Positions 33,299 to 44,629 are shown, counted from the first letter of the stretch. The stretch is DNA of 64,000 bases from Lineus longissimus (GCF_910592395.1 NC_088323.1:11085501-11149500), one strand, 5' to 3'. The notes: generated by a model from the sequence alone, not told the origin. Made by a program: numbers and translations.

Positions 33299-33485
33299 GC
33301 TAAGCTTAATCGTCTAAGCACCTTCTTTCATCTCTTAACATCTGTTAATTCGTAATCTTGTTTACTTAGTCAATAGTTTGTAGAAATAAAGTCAGTTGTA
33401 AAAAAGATACGATAGAGTCAAGTTCACCATCAATTTGTAGTCAGCAACTCCCCAGTAGAAAACCCGAAGTGCGGAGTTTTCGACA
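33242..33485 (+). repeat. BEL 3' LTR, truncated on its left
   Basis: It matches 29896-30139 over all 244 bp. The junction with pol contains a direct repeat GTCCTGCTAAGTCTTAC and the shared word GACAAGTCG, suggesting a microhomology-type deletion. Confidence 0.85.
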
Positions 33486-33489
33486 ATGA

Positions 33490-34430
33490 GTGACTTATGC
33501 CACAACTTCTCTGTTATATTCTATCATTATTTTACCAGCACACTGGCAATCACAAGATCTTGATGACATTTTGAATGAAGGAGATTTATGGTACAGGGAA
33601 ATCAAGTTGAGCAAACCATCCTTAAGTTACTTAGCTATTGATGAACTACCACCTTGCCGCTCGTGTTTCAATGAAAATTTTAGAATAGAATCAGTTGGTG
33701 CATCTTATAATTATGCCTTTAATTATGATGAGAATTCCCTAGTTTTATCAGCCGAACAATTTCTTGCAAACATGGCTTTAGAATATGGTGCTGTTGTGAT
33801 AATGGCATCCCAGGCCTTTTCTGTTATTTGTGTTGATGAGAGATATTATTTATTTGATTCACACAGTAGAGATACATCAGGTAATCCATCACCAAATGGT
33901 TTTTCAATTCTGCTCTCATTTTCAAATTTAGAACAATTAGGTGCCTATTTAAAACAACACATTGCAAATCTTCATGAAAGCATATTCGAAGCAACATTTT
34001 TCAAAGTACAAATTGTTTCCAAAAGAACTTTAAAACGTGATCTTGAAAAGTTAGTAACAACACAACCGAAGAAATTAATTGATAATTACTTAACTGATCA
34101 GGCTAAAAAACAACAACAAATGCATAATGAAAAATTTTTGATGCGGGCCAAACGAGAAAAAGAAGTATTTCGTAAAAATGAGCAAGAAATTGAAAAGAAA
34201 TCAAAACGTAAAGCCAGACTAGACGATTCTAAGAGAACAAATCTTCTAGAAATTGAAAAGAAATTAAAGCACAAGGCCAGATTAAACGAACGTAAAAGAG
34301 TGCATATTCAAGAACTTGAAAAGATATTGAAGCAAAAGGTACGTCTCAATCAATCTAAAAAAGTTCTTGAAAATGAGAGAGAGATGATTCGGAAAAAAAG
34401 AAAGCGTGACGATGATTCTTACACAGAAAT
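33490..34430 (+). CDS. Helentron protein, protease-like domain and basic repeats (continuation)
   Basis: The frame continues from the 26129-26383 ORF across the BEL insertion; there is no ATG at 33490 (it begins GTG). Residues 1-180 are the rest of the papain-fold region: VTYATTSLLYS right after the expected Cys position, then VICVDERYYLFDSHSRD with the FDSHSR signature carrying the presumed catalytic His, then PNGFSILLSF. Residues about 185-315 are a Lys/Arg/Glu-rich series of repeats (KKSKRKARLDDSKR, KKLKHKARLNERKR) resembling the basic repeats ahead of the Rep domain in Helitron proteins. The frame runs on into DIRS terminal sequence to 34536. The Rep/HUH domain that should follow is absent. 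Confidence 0.7.
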
Positions 34431-34431
34431 T

Positions 34432-34790
34432 GCCCATTTCCTTACAAGAAATGGCCATTTTGTTAGTTCATACTTACCTATGGAACACTTTTGCATGTTA
34501 CTCCATTTGGGCTCAAACACAAGAGTATCCCTTTAATTTTATAAAGGGAGAACTGAGTTAACAGCTCGGCTGCCAGGCGGCGCCTTGACCAATCCCGCGA
34601 GATCGCGCCGATTTTATGCCGCCATATTCAGTCTTACTCTTGAGCGTTAACAAAGAGTATGTTCCGTTTGTGGGGACGGCGGGAGGGCCGTGTTCCATAG
34701 GTAAGTGTGAACTAACAAAATGGCCATTTCTAGTAAGGAAATGGGCATTTTGTGTCATTCAAACTTACCTATGGAACACTTTTGCATCGA
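34432..34790. repeat. DIRS terminal/internal complementary repeats
   Basis: Three related blocks: a direct block at 34432-34496, an inverted partner at 34690-34742 and a second direct block at 34763-34790. They enclose a palindrome CCCTTTAATTTTATAAAGGG (about 34528-34547). Inverted and partly direct terminal repeats are the usual substrate for circle formation in DIRS elements. Confidence 0.65.
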
Positions 34791-35213
34791 ATCCCAGCAA
34801 CCTATTGGAGGTGGGAAACGAGGACTTACCTAAGGCTGAGCTGCTGTTCCATCAAGGAGGCACCACCGGCATAGTAGCTAAGGAGGACCACCAGGGGAAA
34901 GAAATGGGGAGAACCGGGGACCGGTATTTTGATCTCGGTATTACAATCGTATTTATAGAGAGTAATAGACCCATTCTCCGGAAAGCGCTAGAATTGCATA
35001 ATAAACACCATCTTCATTCCGGCAACAGAGCTTAGAGCAAGTAAGGCATGTTCAAGGGTGTAGAGTGAGTTATTGCTAAACAACAATAAGAATTGCGTTC
35101 TTTCAAGTCCACTAAGGGTTGCCTGGATTGTTGAAGATAGGGCATATCAGAAATGGCGCAAGATGCGCATTTGACTCTTCAATCGGGCTCCCCCTCTTTC
35201 GATCTATCCAGGA

Positions 35214-36765
35214 TCAAACAACATGCCCCGCTGACACAATCGGGCCGATTGCGTGCATGCCATCTACAAGGGAAGAAACGTCTCGTAGGTAGAAACGAGA
35301 GAATGTGGAGTGATTACTCCAACATGCAGCGGAAACGACTTCTTGAAGAGCAACTCCTCGGTAGTTAGCCCAGGAGGTGGCTAGTGCTCTAACTTCGTGC
35401 GCCGAGATGTTAGCTAGCGCACGAAGATCGGAGGAAGTCCTCAAGGTGTTGTAGGAAAGACGAATAGTCTCCACAATCCACCTTGAAATAGTGGCGGCCG
35501 CTATCTCTCGTTTATTTCCCTCCTTATAGGACAAAAATAAACGCTCTCTCCCCTGGCGGATACCGGGAGGGTTTTGTCATATTTATGTAGAACTTTAGGG
35601 CCCTGACGGGACATAAAGTTCTGTCAGGAAGATCATAAGAGATCGTTCTTGACAGAGAGGGAATAGTAACCGGGGGCCGAGAGGCAGCCGGTCCCTGACT
35701 CTTCGCCAGAAAGCCTGGTATGAAAGCCAGGATAACCTCCCCTCCCTCTCTAAAAGCCAGCTTCTTAAAAGAAAGTGCATGGAGCTCTGATCTCCGTTGG
35801 GGGGTAGCCAAGGCTACTAAAAAGACCATTTTGGGTGTCAGATATTTCATGGATGAAATAAACATGGGTTCAAAAGGATGCCTCATAAGCACCTTAAGGA
35901 CAACAGAAAGATCCCATTTAGGGGTGTTGTGAACCGGTCTAGGACGCTCTAATAACATTCCTCTGAAAAGAGGGGTTATTTGGTCCTCCCAACGAAGATC
36001 CCAGGTGCTTAAAACACGGAGGGTAGAAGCGATGGTGGACTTGTACCCTTTTATAGCCGTGACAGATAGTTGTCTTTCCGTGAATAATTCAATAAAGAAA
36101 TCAACTAATCTGTATATAGAGGGAGAGATCGGATTAACTCCGTTCTCCCTGCACCAGGAAGTGAAGGTAGACCACTTTCCTTGATACAAATCAAGGGTTG
36201 ACCCCCTTTGAGGTGCGGACATGCGTTTGACAGCGATGTCCGAAAAGCCTCTCTGGTGGAGATGCAACTGGATAAGTTCCAGGCGTGAAACTTGAAAAAT
36301 CCAGGGTTCTGGTGGTAGCATCTCCCCAGGGGGTGCCACAGGAGGTGCTTCCAAGTCGGAAGACTCCTGGGGTGGTCTATCAGGAGCTCCAGCAAAGCTG
36401 GGAACCTGACCTGATTTTGCCAGCAAGGTGCGATGAGAGTTATTCTCACCGGGTGGCTGGTCAAGATCTTGTTCAGGACTGGTTGGATGAGAGGGAGGGG
36501 TGGAAACGCATATGCGTTCAGCCCGACCCAAGATGCTGTAAGGCTGTCGACTTCCAGGGCCTCTTCGTCCGGAAGTGGAGAGTAATAGATGGGAAGGCGA
36601 TTGTTCAGCCTGGTGGCGAACAGATCTACCTTCGGAGATTGCCAAAGGCGACAAAGGTCGTCTACAATCTCCTGATGGAGTGTCCACTCTGTCTGGACTA
36701 GTTTGTCCTGACGGGACAGGGCGTCGGTAAGGATGTTGCGTTTGCCTGGTATGTGTCTGGCACAT
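35214..36765 (-). CDS. DIRS tyrosine recombinase (one frameshift)
   Basis: Two minus-strand frames: 36765-35524, then 35534-35214. The catalytic core is recognisable. The first Arg is in TPQRRSELHALSF (first frame). HEVRALATSWA (the H-x-x-R box) and SRFYLRDV with the likely Tyr nucleophile are in the second frame, downstream of a frameshift near 35530. The N-terminal 150 residues overlap the RNase H reading frame. All catalytic residues can be seen, so one indel is the main lesion. Confidence 0.85.
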
Positions 36766-38270
36766 ATCGATACTCCAAGGTCGGCAAAAAGATGGTCAAG
36801 CTCCCATGTTAGCTGGCAAAGAATGCCGGACTTTGTGCCTCCCTGTCTCCTGACATATGCTACAACTGTAGAATTGTCGGAGAACAGGGTTACTCTCCGA
36901 TTCTTCAGGTGAAGGGAAAGAGCCCTCACGGCAAGAAGGACAGCCTTCATTTCCAATATATTTATTGGAAGATTGGTCTCCTCCCTTGTCCATAGACCCC
37001 TTATGGACCTGTCCCCGTTGTTCAGATGTGCTCCCCACCCTAGTAGAGAAGCATCTGTGAACATGGACACTTCTGGGGGCGGTGGAGAAAGATCTACACC
37101 GCTTTGGAGACGAGTCTCCGACTCCCAGAAGTTCCAGACGTTCTTGAGTAGGTATTGAAGTATCAATACCAACTTGTCTAATGGATCCCTGTGGGGTTTC
37201 CATAGAGACATCAGAAACATCTGGATGGGACGCATATATAGACGGCCGAGAGGGATTTGGTCTGCTGCCAAATTCAGAAGGCCCAAAAGGCTTAAGCATT
37301 GCCTTGCGGGAGCTTGAGTCCTTCCTCTGAATTCTGCGACGAGGTGACGAATTTTCTTTATCCTGTCTAGGGGGGGGCAGCATTTTCCCTACGGCCGTAA
37401 GGAACCGAACTCCAACGTAAACGAAGTATTGGGATGGCGTGAATTCTGACTTTGTTTCGTTGATAATCCATCCTGCGGAGACTACTTTTTGCTTTAGAAC
37501 ATGAAGTTGTTGCAGTAGTAGTTTCCGCGATTTGCAACGGAGTAGCCAATCGTCTGGGTAGTGATGGAGCTTGAACCCCATCACATAAAAGGGAGCGACG
37601 AAGGCTGTGACTATCATTGTAAAAATGAGGGGTGCCGATGCCAGACCGAACGGCAGGGCCCTGAATTGATACGTCTTTCCTTCGTAGTGGAAACGAAGGA
37701 AGTGTTGATAGTCTGGATGGATCGGTACATGTAAGTACGCATCCGCTAGATCCATCAATACCGCCCAATCGTTGGGCTGTATCACCGTTGCGATAGACCT
37801 GGTGGTTTCCATCTTGAAATGAGGAACATTCAAGAAGGTGTTTAACCTGGAAAGGTCTATGATCAGCCTCCCTGTCCCTGCTTGCTTGGGAACCAAGAAA
37901 ATGTGGCTGTAAAAGCCGGGAACATGGATTTTGAAGGACCTGGATAGCTTGCTTCTCCAGTAATGTCGCGACCTCTGCTTGGAGGGCAGAGGCCTTGACT
38001 GGGTCCTTCGGTGGCTGAACTGGGGTTGGATATATGGTAGTCAGGGGGGGGGGTATGGTTGAAATCTAGTTTCACTCCGTACCTCAACATGTTTGGGACT
38101 GGGGACCCCTTGGGGCACCAATCGTCCCAAACGTCTGCAAATTTTTGCAGACGGCCCCCGACTACCGGAGTCGGCTCCTTTTTGCGTTCGGGAGGAGAAA
38201 GGAGGGGGGAGTCACTTCTTCCGGCCTGCACCCCTTGGACGAAAGGAGTGCCTGGTCGGACCGGATCCAC
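36105..38270 (-). CDS. DIRS reverse transcriptase-RNase H (frameshifted)
   Basis: Three minus-strand frames in order: 38270-37863 (RT start, VGGRLQKFADVWDDWC), 37896-36796 (RT core: LIIDLSRLN, MDLADAYLHVPIHP, LPFGLASAP, catalytic HYPDDWL at about 37547-37565) and 37286-36105 (RNase H: MFTDASLLGWGAH, LEMKAVLLAV, FSDNSTVV, HIPGKRNILTDALS, then the DIRS-type VDLFATRLNN block). Frame changes fall near 37370-37377 (a run of 8 G) and around 37900-38053 (a run of 10 G). No methyltransferase domain is apparent between RNase H and the recombinase. Confidence 0.85.
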
Positions 38271-38334
38271 CCTGGTTAGAGGAAGTATTTTTCCTCTTCC
38301 CAGTCCAGCGACCCTCCGCTTCCCGTCCGAAGGA

Positions 38335-39729
38335 TCAAGCAGGAGCAGGCTGACCAGGCGGGGTAGGCCTAGGCAGGACTTGCCTGGCGTACGGGATTGA
38401 ACCCGATGCCTGCTGGGGCCTCTCTATCTTTCTAGCGTTAGGTAGAGAGGTCTTGGCCCTCTGTGTTGCAGTGGGGGCATATAATTTGTCCCAATCTTTC
38501 TGTACTTGAGCCGCCTCTTGTACAGAATCTGCGAACAGGAAAGAACCATCCATAGGAGCGGTTCTTGAGGCCCCTTCCAGCTGGAGGGATCTGATTACAT
38601 TGAGAGAGCCCAGGGCGGCGTCTCTACGGAGTAGGACGCTATTTGCTGCGGTCTTGGCGGACAGAGCAATAGTGTGCCTAATCGAATGTGACAAGGATGT
38701 CACAAGTGATTTTGTGTCATCAGATAGTGACTCATTATCCTTTAGGGATCTGGCTAGGGCTAGGTTAGTGTGCTCTGCGTAGGAGAGCACTGCTAACGTG
38801 TCTTTGGCCAGACCCTCTTGTGCTCTAAGTTCTCGGTAAGCCGAGGAGGAGGTCACCTTAGGCACAAGTTGGTCCAGCTGTACATCGTCCTTTAACGTGG
38901 AAGTCGATGCTGCAGCTGGACAGCCGGCCGAGATGACTCGGTAATAGTCAGCGCGGTACTTCCTAACGGGAGGAAGTTGTGCCGTGAACAACTTCCCCCG
39001 TTTACACCAACCTTCCGGTCTGGCTGCCGGAAGGACAGGGACGGAAGTACGTTGGTGGGCATCTTGGGAGTCTCTGATTGTACGCTCCAATAGTTCAGAG
39101 ACTGCTACCACCGACGGGGAGGGAGGAAGGAATTCAAGGGCCCGAGTGGAGCCCTGAGAGACCTGTGGATTGGGATCCACTTCCTGTCCCCAAAGTGAAA
39201 AGGTCGGTGCCGATAAGGCTGGCAGTTCGGGCAGGGTAGGGCACAGATCCTGCGGGAGGTATGCTCTGATCAAGGATCGGAATGTCCTCATATCTGACAG
39301 GATACTGGCCTCCTCTGGTGACAGCTCCTCCTGATTGGGGGAGCGGTAGCCTGGCTGAGAACTCTCGTTCTCAGAAAATTCCTCTAAAATAGAGGAGTCG
39401 GATGGTGGGTATCCGATGGGACCAGGCGCAGCAGAGGAACCGGAACCTTGCTCCAGATGGCCGAGTCTATCAGAAAGACCCGCTACCATCTGGATGAGCT
39501 GGGACAGTTGCTGTCCCGACTCGGGTTCCGGACCCGACGTGCGGCTTCTCTCAACGACGGGCAGTTGAGGAGAGGGTGGGCGCATAGGCGACCCCTCGAA
39601 GCAGTATGTACGGGCGAATGGGTCTTCCGGAAGCGGAAGTTGCCCATATCCTGAACAAGAGTTCAGATGTCCCCTCTGCGTAGCTCGTTGCATGGGAACG
39701 ACGCCTCTGCTACGAGGAGGGGGTGGCAC
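38335..39729 (-). CDS. DIRS Gag-like protein
   Basis: An unbroken 464-codon frame, first ORF of the element. It is Pro/Ser-rich at the N-terminus, with a predicted coiled segment at about residues 75-95 (QLIQMVAGLSDRLGHLEQ), acidic patches, and an alpha-helical core at about 285-400 (LALARSLKDNESLSDDTKSL). It ends close to the RT frame. No zinc knuckle is present, as is common in DIRS Gag. The assignment rests on position, length and composition. Confidence 0.65.
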   Translation of the reverse strand: MPPPPRSRGVVPMQRATQRGHLNSCSGYGQLPLPEDPFARTYCFEGSPMRPPSPQLPVVERSRTSGPEPESGQQLSQLIQMVAGLSDRLGHLEQGSGSSAAPGPIGYPPSDSSILEEFSENESSQPGYRSPNQEELSPEEASILSDMRTFRSLIRAYLPQDLCPTLPELPALSAPTFSLWGQEVDPNPQVSQGSTRALEFLPPSPSVVAVSELLERTIRDSQDAHQRTSVPVLPAARPEGWCKRGKLFTAQLPPVRKYRADYYRVISAGCPAAASTSTLKDDVQLDQLVPKVTSSSAYRELRAQEGLAKDTLAVLSYAEHTNLALARSLKDNESLSDDTKSLVTSLSHSIRHTIALSAKTAANSVLLRRDAALGSLNVIRSLQLEGASRTAPMDGSFLFADSVQEAAQVQKDWDKLYAPTATQRAKTSLPNARKIERPQQASGSIPYARQVLPRPTPPGQPAPA

Positions 39730-39894
39730 TTCCGGTTGGCTCCACCTAAGAGGTTGGCCAACGTAGGGAGGTCCCTACATTTCCGGCAAGAAGAAGTCCG
39801 AAACCGGAAATGCCCGTAACTCCTTCGCCGGTATTGAGCTACCGGATGCCCTTTTAGGAGGAGGTACGGGGGGCGAAATTCGACTGATATAAAA

Positions 39895-42190
39895 ATGGGG
39901 AATATAATATCACGATACTGTACCCGACCAAAGGAACTTGAAAATTGGTGTTCAGCAGATTATGCTTCACGAATCAATATCACCTATGCCAAAAAAAATA
40001 TTCCTGATCCGTTTGATGACAATTTAGACGATGTAGTAACTGATGAAGAGTTTGAAGAAGAAACTGAAAATGATACAAATCATAGTGACCAACTTGACTT
40101 CACCACAAAAAATGGAGTAGTCTGTAAAATTAGAAAATCTCCCAGAGTAATAAGATATGTTCGATACAATAAAGTTACTGACCCAGAAAACTGTTACAGG
40201 GAAAGATTACTTTTATTCTTACCTTGGAGGAATGAAAGCACCGACCTGTTGGGTGGCCATACATCACATTATGCACATTACAATTCCAACAAGGCACTTA
40301 TTGAAGCCAAAAGACAACAATATGAACATATGGCTGATATTGTTGATGAAGCTGCGAAAAGAGCAGAAGCCGATTCTCATGGTAATGTTGAACCAAATAA
40401 TATGCACACTGAAGCTGAAGATGCCGATGAAAACATTCAAGATTGTCACGACCTTGCTTTCTTTAATCCTGTTAACAGTGAACAAATGAGAACTTATGAC
40501 ATTAGTGTTGATATTGGACTTTCACCTCAAAAAGAAGTATTCCAGTTCGATAAATTACCTGATAAACTGCCAGATGAAGAATATCACCAACTAATTAGAA
40601 GTTTAAATGAACGACAGCGTGATATTTTTAAACACATTTTGAAACATGTCAAAACGAAGTCCAACAAACTACGCTTATTTGTGACTGGTGGTGCAGGAGT
40701 TGGTAAAAGTGTCACGATTAAAGCTGTATACCAGGGATTAATTCGCTGTTTATCAACAAGTGCTGGTGATGATCCTGAAGATTGTCGGATACTTATGCTT
40801 GCTCCAACTGGCACTGCTGCATTCAACATAAACAATACTACTGTTCACACTGGTCTCCATATCTTGCCCAACCAAAGATTGAAACACACAAACTTGCCAG
40901 ATCAATTAAAAGAAAAATTCATTCAGCATTACAGTCATTTATCTGTTGTGATAATAGATGAAATTAGCATGGTTGGCATGGAAATTAGCATGGTTGGCAG
41001 AAAAATGTTCCAATGCATATCTAAAAGATTAGAAGAAATAACGGGTGTTAAAGAACCTTTCGGTAGTATTCATATCATTGCATTTGGTGACCACTATCAA
41101 CTTCAACCAGTCATGGATAAATGGATTTTTTCAGATTCTACTGACCCCAAAAAAGACACGCCACCAAATTCTCAAAATGAACAAACTCCTGGCAGCCGTA
41201 AAAAAAAGTCTAATTCGCACAATCATGATTATACGGATTTGGCTGTCAATCTTTGGACCGGAGATGTAATTAATTTCACAGATCCAGAAAATGTGCCAAA
41301 TGTAGAAAACATTGCACTGATTAATTATAGAGCAAATAAACAGGAACATTTTCAGATGTTCGAATTAACTCAAATAATGCGTCAGCAAGATGATATGAAC
41401 TTTGCATTATTGCTCAATCGCTTGTGCATAGGCAACCATACTGATGATGACATAACCACACTAAACACAAGATTAGTTTCAAAATCTGATCCAAATTACC
41501 CGAAAGGTGCACTACATCTATATTGCACAAAAGAAAAAGTGAAAAACCACAATCAAGTCGTATTTGATTCTGCTCTAACTGAAAAAAAATCAGTCTGTGC
41601 TGTTGACACCGTGCTGTCAGACTTGACTGATGCTGTGAAAAAAAAATCATTGAAAGAATACCTGATGATCCTACCAAAACTTCTGGTCTTTTTACGAAAC
41701 TTCTTCTTGCAATCAACTTGCCTTACATGGTGACATGTAATGACGACATCAATGATGGATTAACTAACGGTGTAATGTGTCAGATGAAAAATATTGAACA
41801 CATTGATCCATTGCAAAACCCTGCAATTCTCTGGGTGTTATTTGATAACACTGATGTGGGGAAAAAAACAAGGTCTAAGTACAAGTGTTTTTATTCACCC
41901 AATATCCCAAAAGAATGGACTCCAATATTCGCAATAAAATGAACATTCTACCTGGGCAAAAGTTACATCCCAATCACAAGAACTCAATATCCATTAACAA
42001 TTGGTGCCGCAAAAACAATATGGAAAGCCCAAGGACTTCCCTGAAACGAGTAGTGGTTGACATGACCAGCAACAGAAAAATAAACCATATACACTATGCG
42101 GCATTCAGTCGAGTTACTTGTATTGATGGACTGACTGTTCATCTTAAACTTAGAAGAGAAGAAAATATCAGCAGATTCAGTTGTAGCTGA
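39895..42190 (+). CDS. Helentron Pif1-type helicase (frameshifted)
   Basis: The main frame is 39895-41733 (612 codons). It begins RYCTRPKELENWCSADYASR, the usual join between Rep and helicase in Helitron proteins, so the domain is nearly complete. Walker A GGAGVGKSVT is at residues about 265-274, Walker B VVIIDEISMVG at about 350-361, and FGDHYQLQPV at about 397-406. The C-terminal part continues in two other frames: 41718-41942 (LPYMVTCNDDINDGLTNGV) and 41885-42190 (IHYAAFSRVTCIDGLTV, helicase motif VI). There are therefore at least two frameshifts. A 21-bp tandem duplication inserts EISMVGM inside Walker B. The start codon is not meaningful because the upstream Rep domain is missing. Confidence 0.85.
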
Positions 42191-42299
42191 TGAAATGGAA
42201 AGATTACAATCAAAATGTCTCCAAAAATTAAATTACACCCTACCTTCAATGAAATCGGAAGATTATTTAGAAATAATGTTTCACAATACAATATCTTTA

Positions 42300-42920
42300 A
42301 ATTGTCATTTAAATGATGTCAGTACTGATCATCACTTAATGGCTACATAATCCTACTAGCAGCGTCACGCCTTGTAACAACAGACACCAATGATGCATTT
42401 CATTTGAGAAATTTTCACCTTTTTAGAAATGATCAACTACCAACAACAGACAAAAGACCCCCACATGGTTTAGCAGTTTATATTTCAAATAATGTCTTCT
42501 GATTTTCCACTGTCACCGTGCAGCATGTTTCAAGCAGTCAATTTGAAGCCTCTTTGATTTTACTTTCCAATTCTTCAATAAACGTCCAAATCATTGGTCT
42601 GTATAAATCACCTTCTTGTAACTTCTCGGAACTATATTCCAAGCTCAAAACAATTGTTACTGAAATTGACCTCAAAAAACCTCTTCTTGTTGTTGGCGAT
42701 TTCAACTTCGATATTTGGAATGGCAAAAATGCTTCTCATTTGCAAACTGTTTCTAACATATTAGGATGTGAACAATTCATAAAGGAAATAACAACTGATT
42801 AGGATTCACTGATAGATATGGTATTTTCCAATCGAACCAATCTTGTCACAATAACAATAGAATCAACATGGTCAGATCATAAAATAGTACTAATAGCTCA
42901 TCCAAATAGTGTTTAGTGAT
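42300..42920 (+). CDS. Helentron apurinic-type (LINE-like) endonuclease domain, degenerate
   Basis: It is spread over several frames with stops. The clearest part is 42518-42802. Recognisable steps are HGLAVYISNN, QIIGLYKSPSCNFSELYSKL, VVGDFNFDIWNGKN (catalytic GDFN), then after a TAG the SLIDMVFSN and ESTWSDHKIV blocks (the SDH motif). These are C-terminal landmarks of the endonuclease of CR1/L2-like LINEs. Its position just after a Pif1 helicase on the same strand is the defining arrangement of Helentrons, so I assign it to the Helentron and not to a separate LINE. Confidence 0.75.
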
Positions 42921-43725
42921 ATATTATAATGATCAGAAGAATGAAAACAATTCAGAAGGGGAGGTGGAGGGGAGGATGGAGAGAAGGTGGAGCAAATTGG
43001 GATAGTCAGGACCGCTCATGTTCCAACAGGGCAGGGTCTAGTATTGTAGCTGTAATTCTCGCAACCTAAATATTGAGCCTCTCTATCAATAACCTACAAA
43101 TGTATAAATACTATAGATTAATAATAAATGGGGAAAATGGGAAATGTTAAAGAATGAACAACATGAAGTTATTGAAACCATATTCCTTATCCTCCATCCA
43201 CCAAGTGTAGAAAGTTCATTTCAATACAATATACAGACTCCAACCTTTCATGATAAACATTTCAAATGCAAAATTATCCAGTACCAAATGCAAAATTATC
43301 CAGTACCAAAACTTTCCACCGCCTGCAGCTAAAACAAGATTACTACTGGAGCTGCAACTGAGACGAGAGGACAAAATAAAAGGGGGGGGGGTAAGGTGTG
43401 TCAAAATTCAATTAAACGCTTGAACATAAAATTCTTATGAGTACAAGAATATTCAATAATGGACATCAATTCACAACATGGCTATATCAGGATTCTAAAG
43501 GATCAACTACGAAAAGATTAATATTAAATTGTTATGAGTAATGGACTTCAATTCGAAACATATGATATCAGGATTCAAAAGGATGTACTACACAAACATT
43601 AACATTTTCAATCTCCTGGATTTCTTGGATGCAACCAGTACGGAATGCAGTGGAAAATTTCAATGTTGTCATCTTGTAACTGTCCGACACAAATACATCA
43701 TACAAGCTGCCAGCAATCAAAACAG
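42921..43725. other. Helentron interior, no gene recognised
   Basis: Low-complexity purine-rich (GGAGGTGGAGGGGAGGATGG), AT-rich and short direct repeats (CAAATGCAAAATTATCCAGTA twice at about 43263-43310; GAATATTCAATAATGGACATCA and related at 43450-43560). No coding signal. Confidence 0.45.
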
Positions 43726-44147
43726 CATGAGGAAACCAGCCCTGTAAAAATTATCTCCTAATCATCCCCCACCAACTAATGGAAAATGCCTTAGATGCCG
43801 GGGATGGATATTTGATGAGGGGAGAGTTTCTGAGGAATAGTTTATTGACTTTAGCTCTCAGCTTATCTGAGCCAGGTAACCTCCTGCTGAGTTGCCGGAC
43901 CAAAGGCTGAGGTCAACATATGTTGTTACATAACCAATTTTGCTATCACATCCCGGTTGCCTTGTAGTCGACCAAATTACTTCTAATTTTGCCTCATCAC
44001 AGTAAATTAGTCATGCGAGTGTTATCACTGGTTACGCTGACCATTAGGTAGATAAGGTAAATATGCCGATCATCACTGTATGAAGTATCAGCGGGGTGCT
44101 TAAAGTTGGAGGGCGACTAAATATTTCACAGGGCTGGTTTCCTCATG
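43726..44147. mobile_element. 422-bp TIR MITE, uninterrupted copy
   Basis: It begins CATGAGGAAACCAGCCCTGT and ends with the inverse of CATGAGGAAACCAGCCCTGT. It is highly similar to the outer parts of 45641-46833. No coding capacity. The target duplication cannot be defined because the ends are palindromic. Confidence 0.75.
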
Positions 44148-44629
44148 GTAATAAAGCACCAAGAGAACTTCAATTGCATTTGCAATATCAAAATGTCCTT
44201 TTCACTAATAATATAATATCAATTAGGAATATGTGCTTCACTCAGGTTGAAAATTGTGATTCTTCCACCTCCAATTCAGTTCAGTGTCAATTCCTTTTGT
44301 TATTTCATATATATTTGTTGCTGCCATGCCTAAACATAAAATAATTCTTTACATATTCTCTCTCTTTTACAGAAAAATAATTCTTTACATATTCTATATC
44401 TTTTACTGATAAATGTACATGAATGCTTTATATCTTCCCATGTTAATTTCAGAACGTCATGGCACCCCTGTGTCATGGGTTTTATTAAGTTCTGAGCTCC
44501 ACATTGATCACCTTTATTACTGCGTGAGAGCTTTTATCTATGCAGTTTACTTTTTAACACATTCCAGCTAATTTCACAGTCAATTTTAAATCTGCATCAT
44601 CTAAATGACACTTCCCACTTTCATTCCAG
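44148..44629. other. Helentron interior, possible intron before the RPA-like exon
   Basis: AT-rich with pyrimidine tracts (TCTCTCTTTTACAG at about 44360-44373, CACTTTCATTCCAG ending at about 44629). The last one precedes the RPA-like frame and would serve as a splice acceptor. Confidence 0.4.

Larger units (their letters stand above)
26385..33485 (+). mobile_element. BEL/Pao LTR retrotransposon, internally deleted, with 5-bp target duplication
   Basis: It starts TGTCAGG and ends TTTTCGACA. The flanks carry the duplicated target ATGAG (26380-26384 and 33486-33490). The last 244 bp of the two LTRs are essentially identical (29896-30139 and 33242-33485). Gag, protease and most of RT remain, but RNase H and integrase are gone: the reading frame runs from RT straight into the 3' LTR, so that LTR lacks its left part. 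The nominal 5' LTR is 3.75 kb and contains a nested TIR transposon and other repeats. Confidence 0.85.
34431..39890 (-). mobile_element. DIRS-type tyrosine-recombinase retrotransposon
   Basis: In element orientation (right to left) the order is Gag-like ORF, RT plus RNase H, then tyrosine recombinase in an overlapping frame, which is the DIRS plan with no integrase and no LTRs. Terminal complexity lies at 34432-34790: TTTCCTTACNAGAAATGGCC is present at 34437 and inverted at about 34720, and ACCTATGGAACACTTTTGCA is present twice directly (34473, 34768). It lies between the Helentron protease/basic-repeat part and its helicase. No target duplication is visible, as expected for DIRS. Right boundary is about 39885-39894 by loss of frame. 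Confidence 0.85.

Noticed and set aside
34558-34758. 66-codon minus-strand ORF at the DIRS end
   Set aside because: It lies in the inverted terminal repeats, and its peptide is the same repeat translated at 34440-34500. It is not a gene.
38059-38400. Plus-strand frames opposite DIRS RT and Gag
   Set aside because: Antisense shadows of the GC-richer DIRS coding sequence.
42300-42920. Endonuclease domain as part of the nearby LINE
   Set aside because: It is on the plus strand, directly after the Pif1 helicase, while the LINE RT is on the minus strand. The arrangement fits a Helentron.
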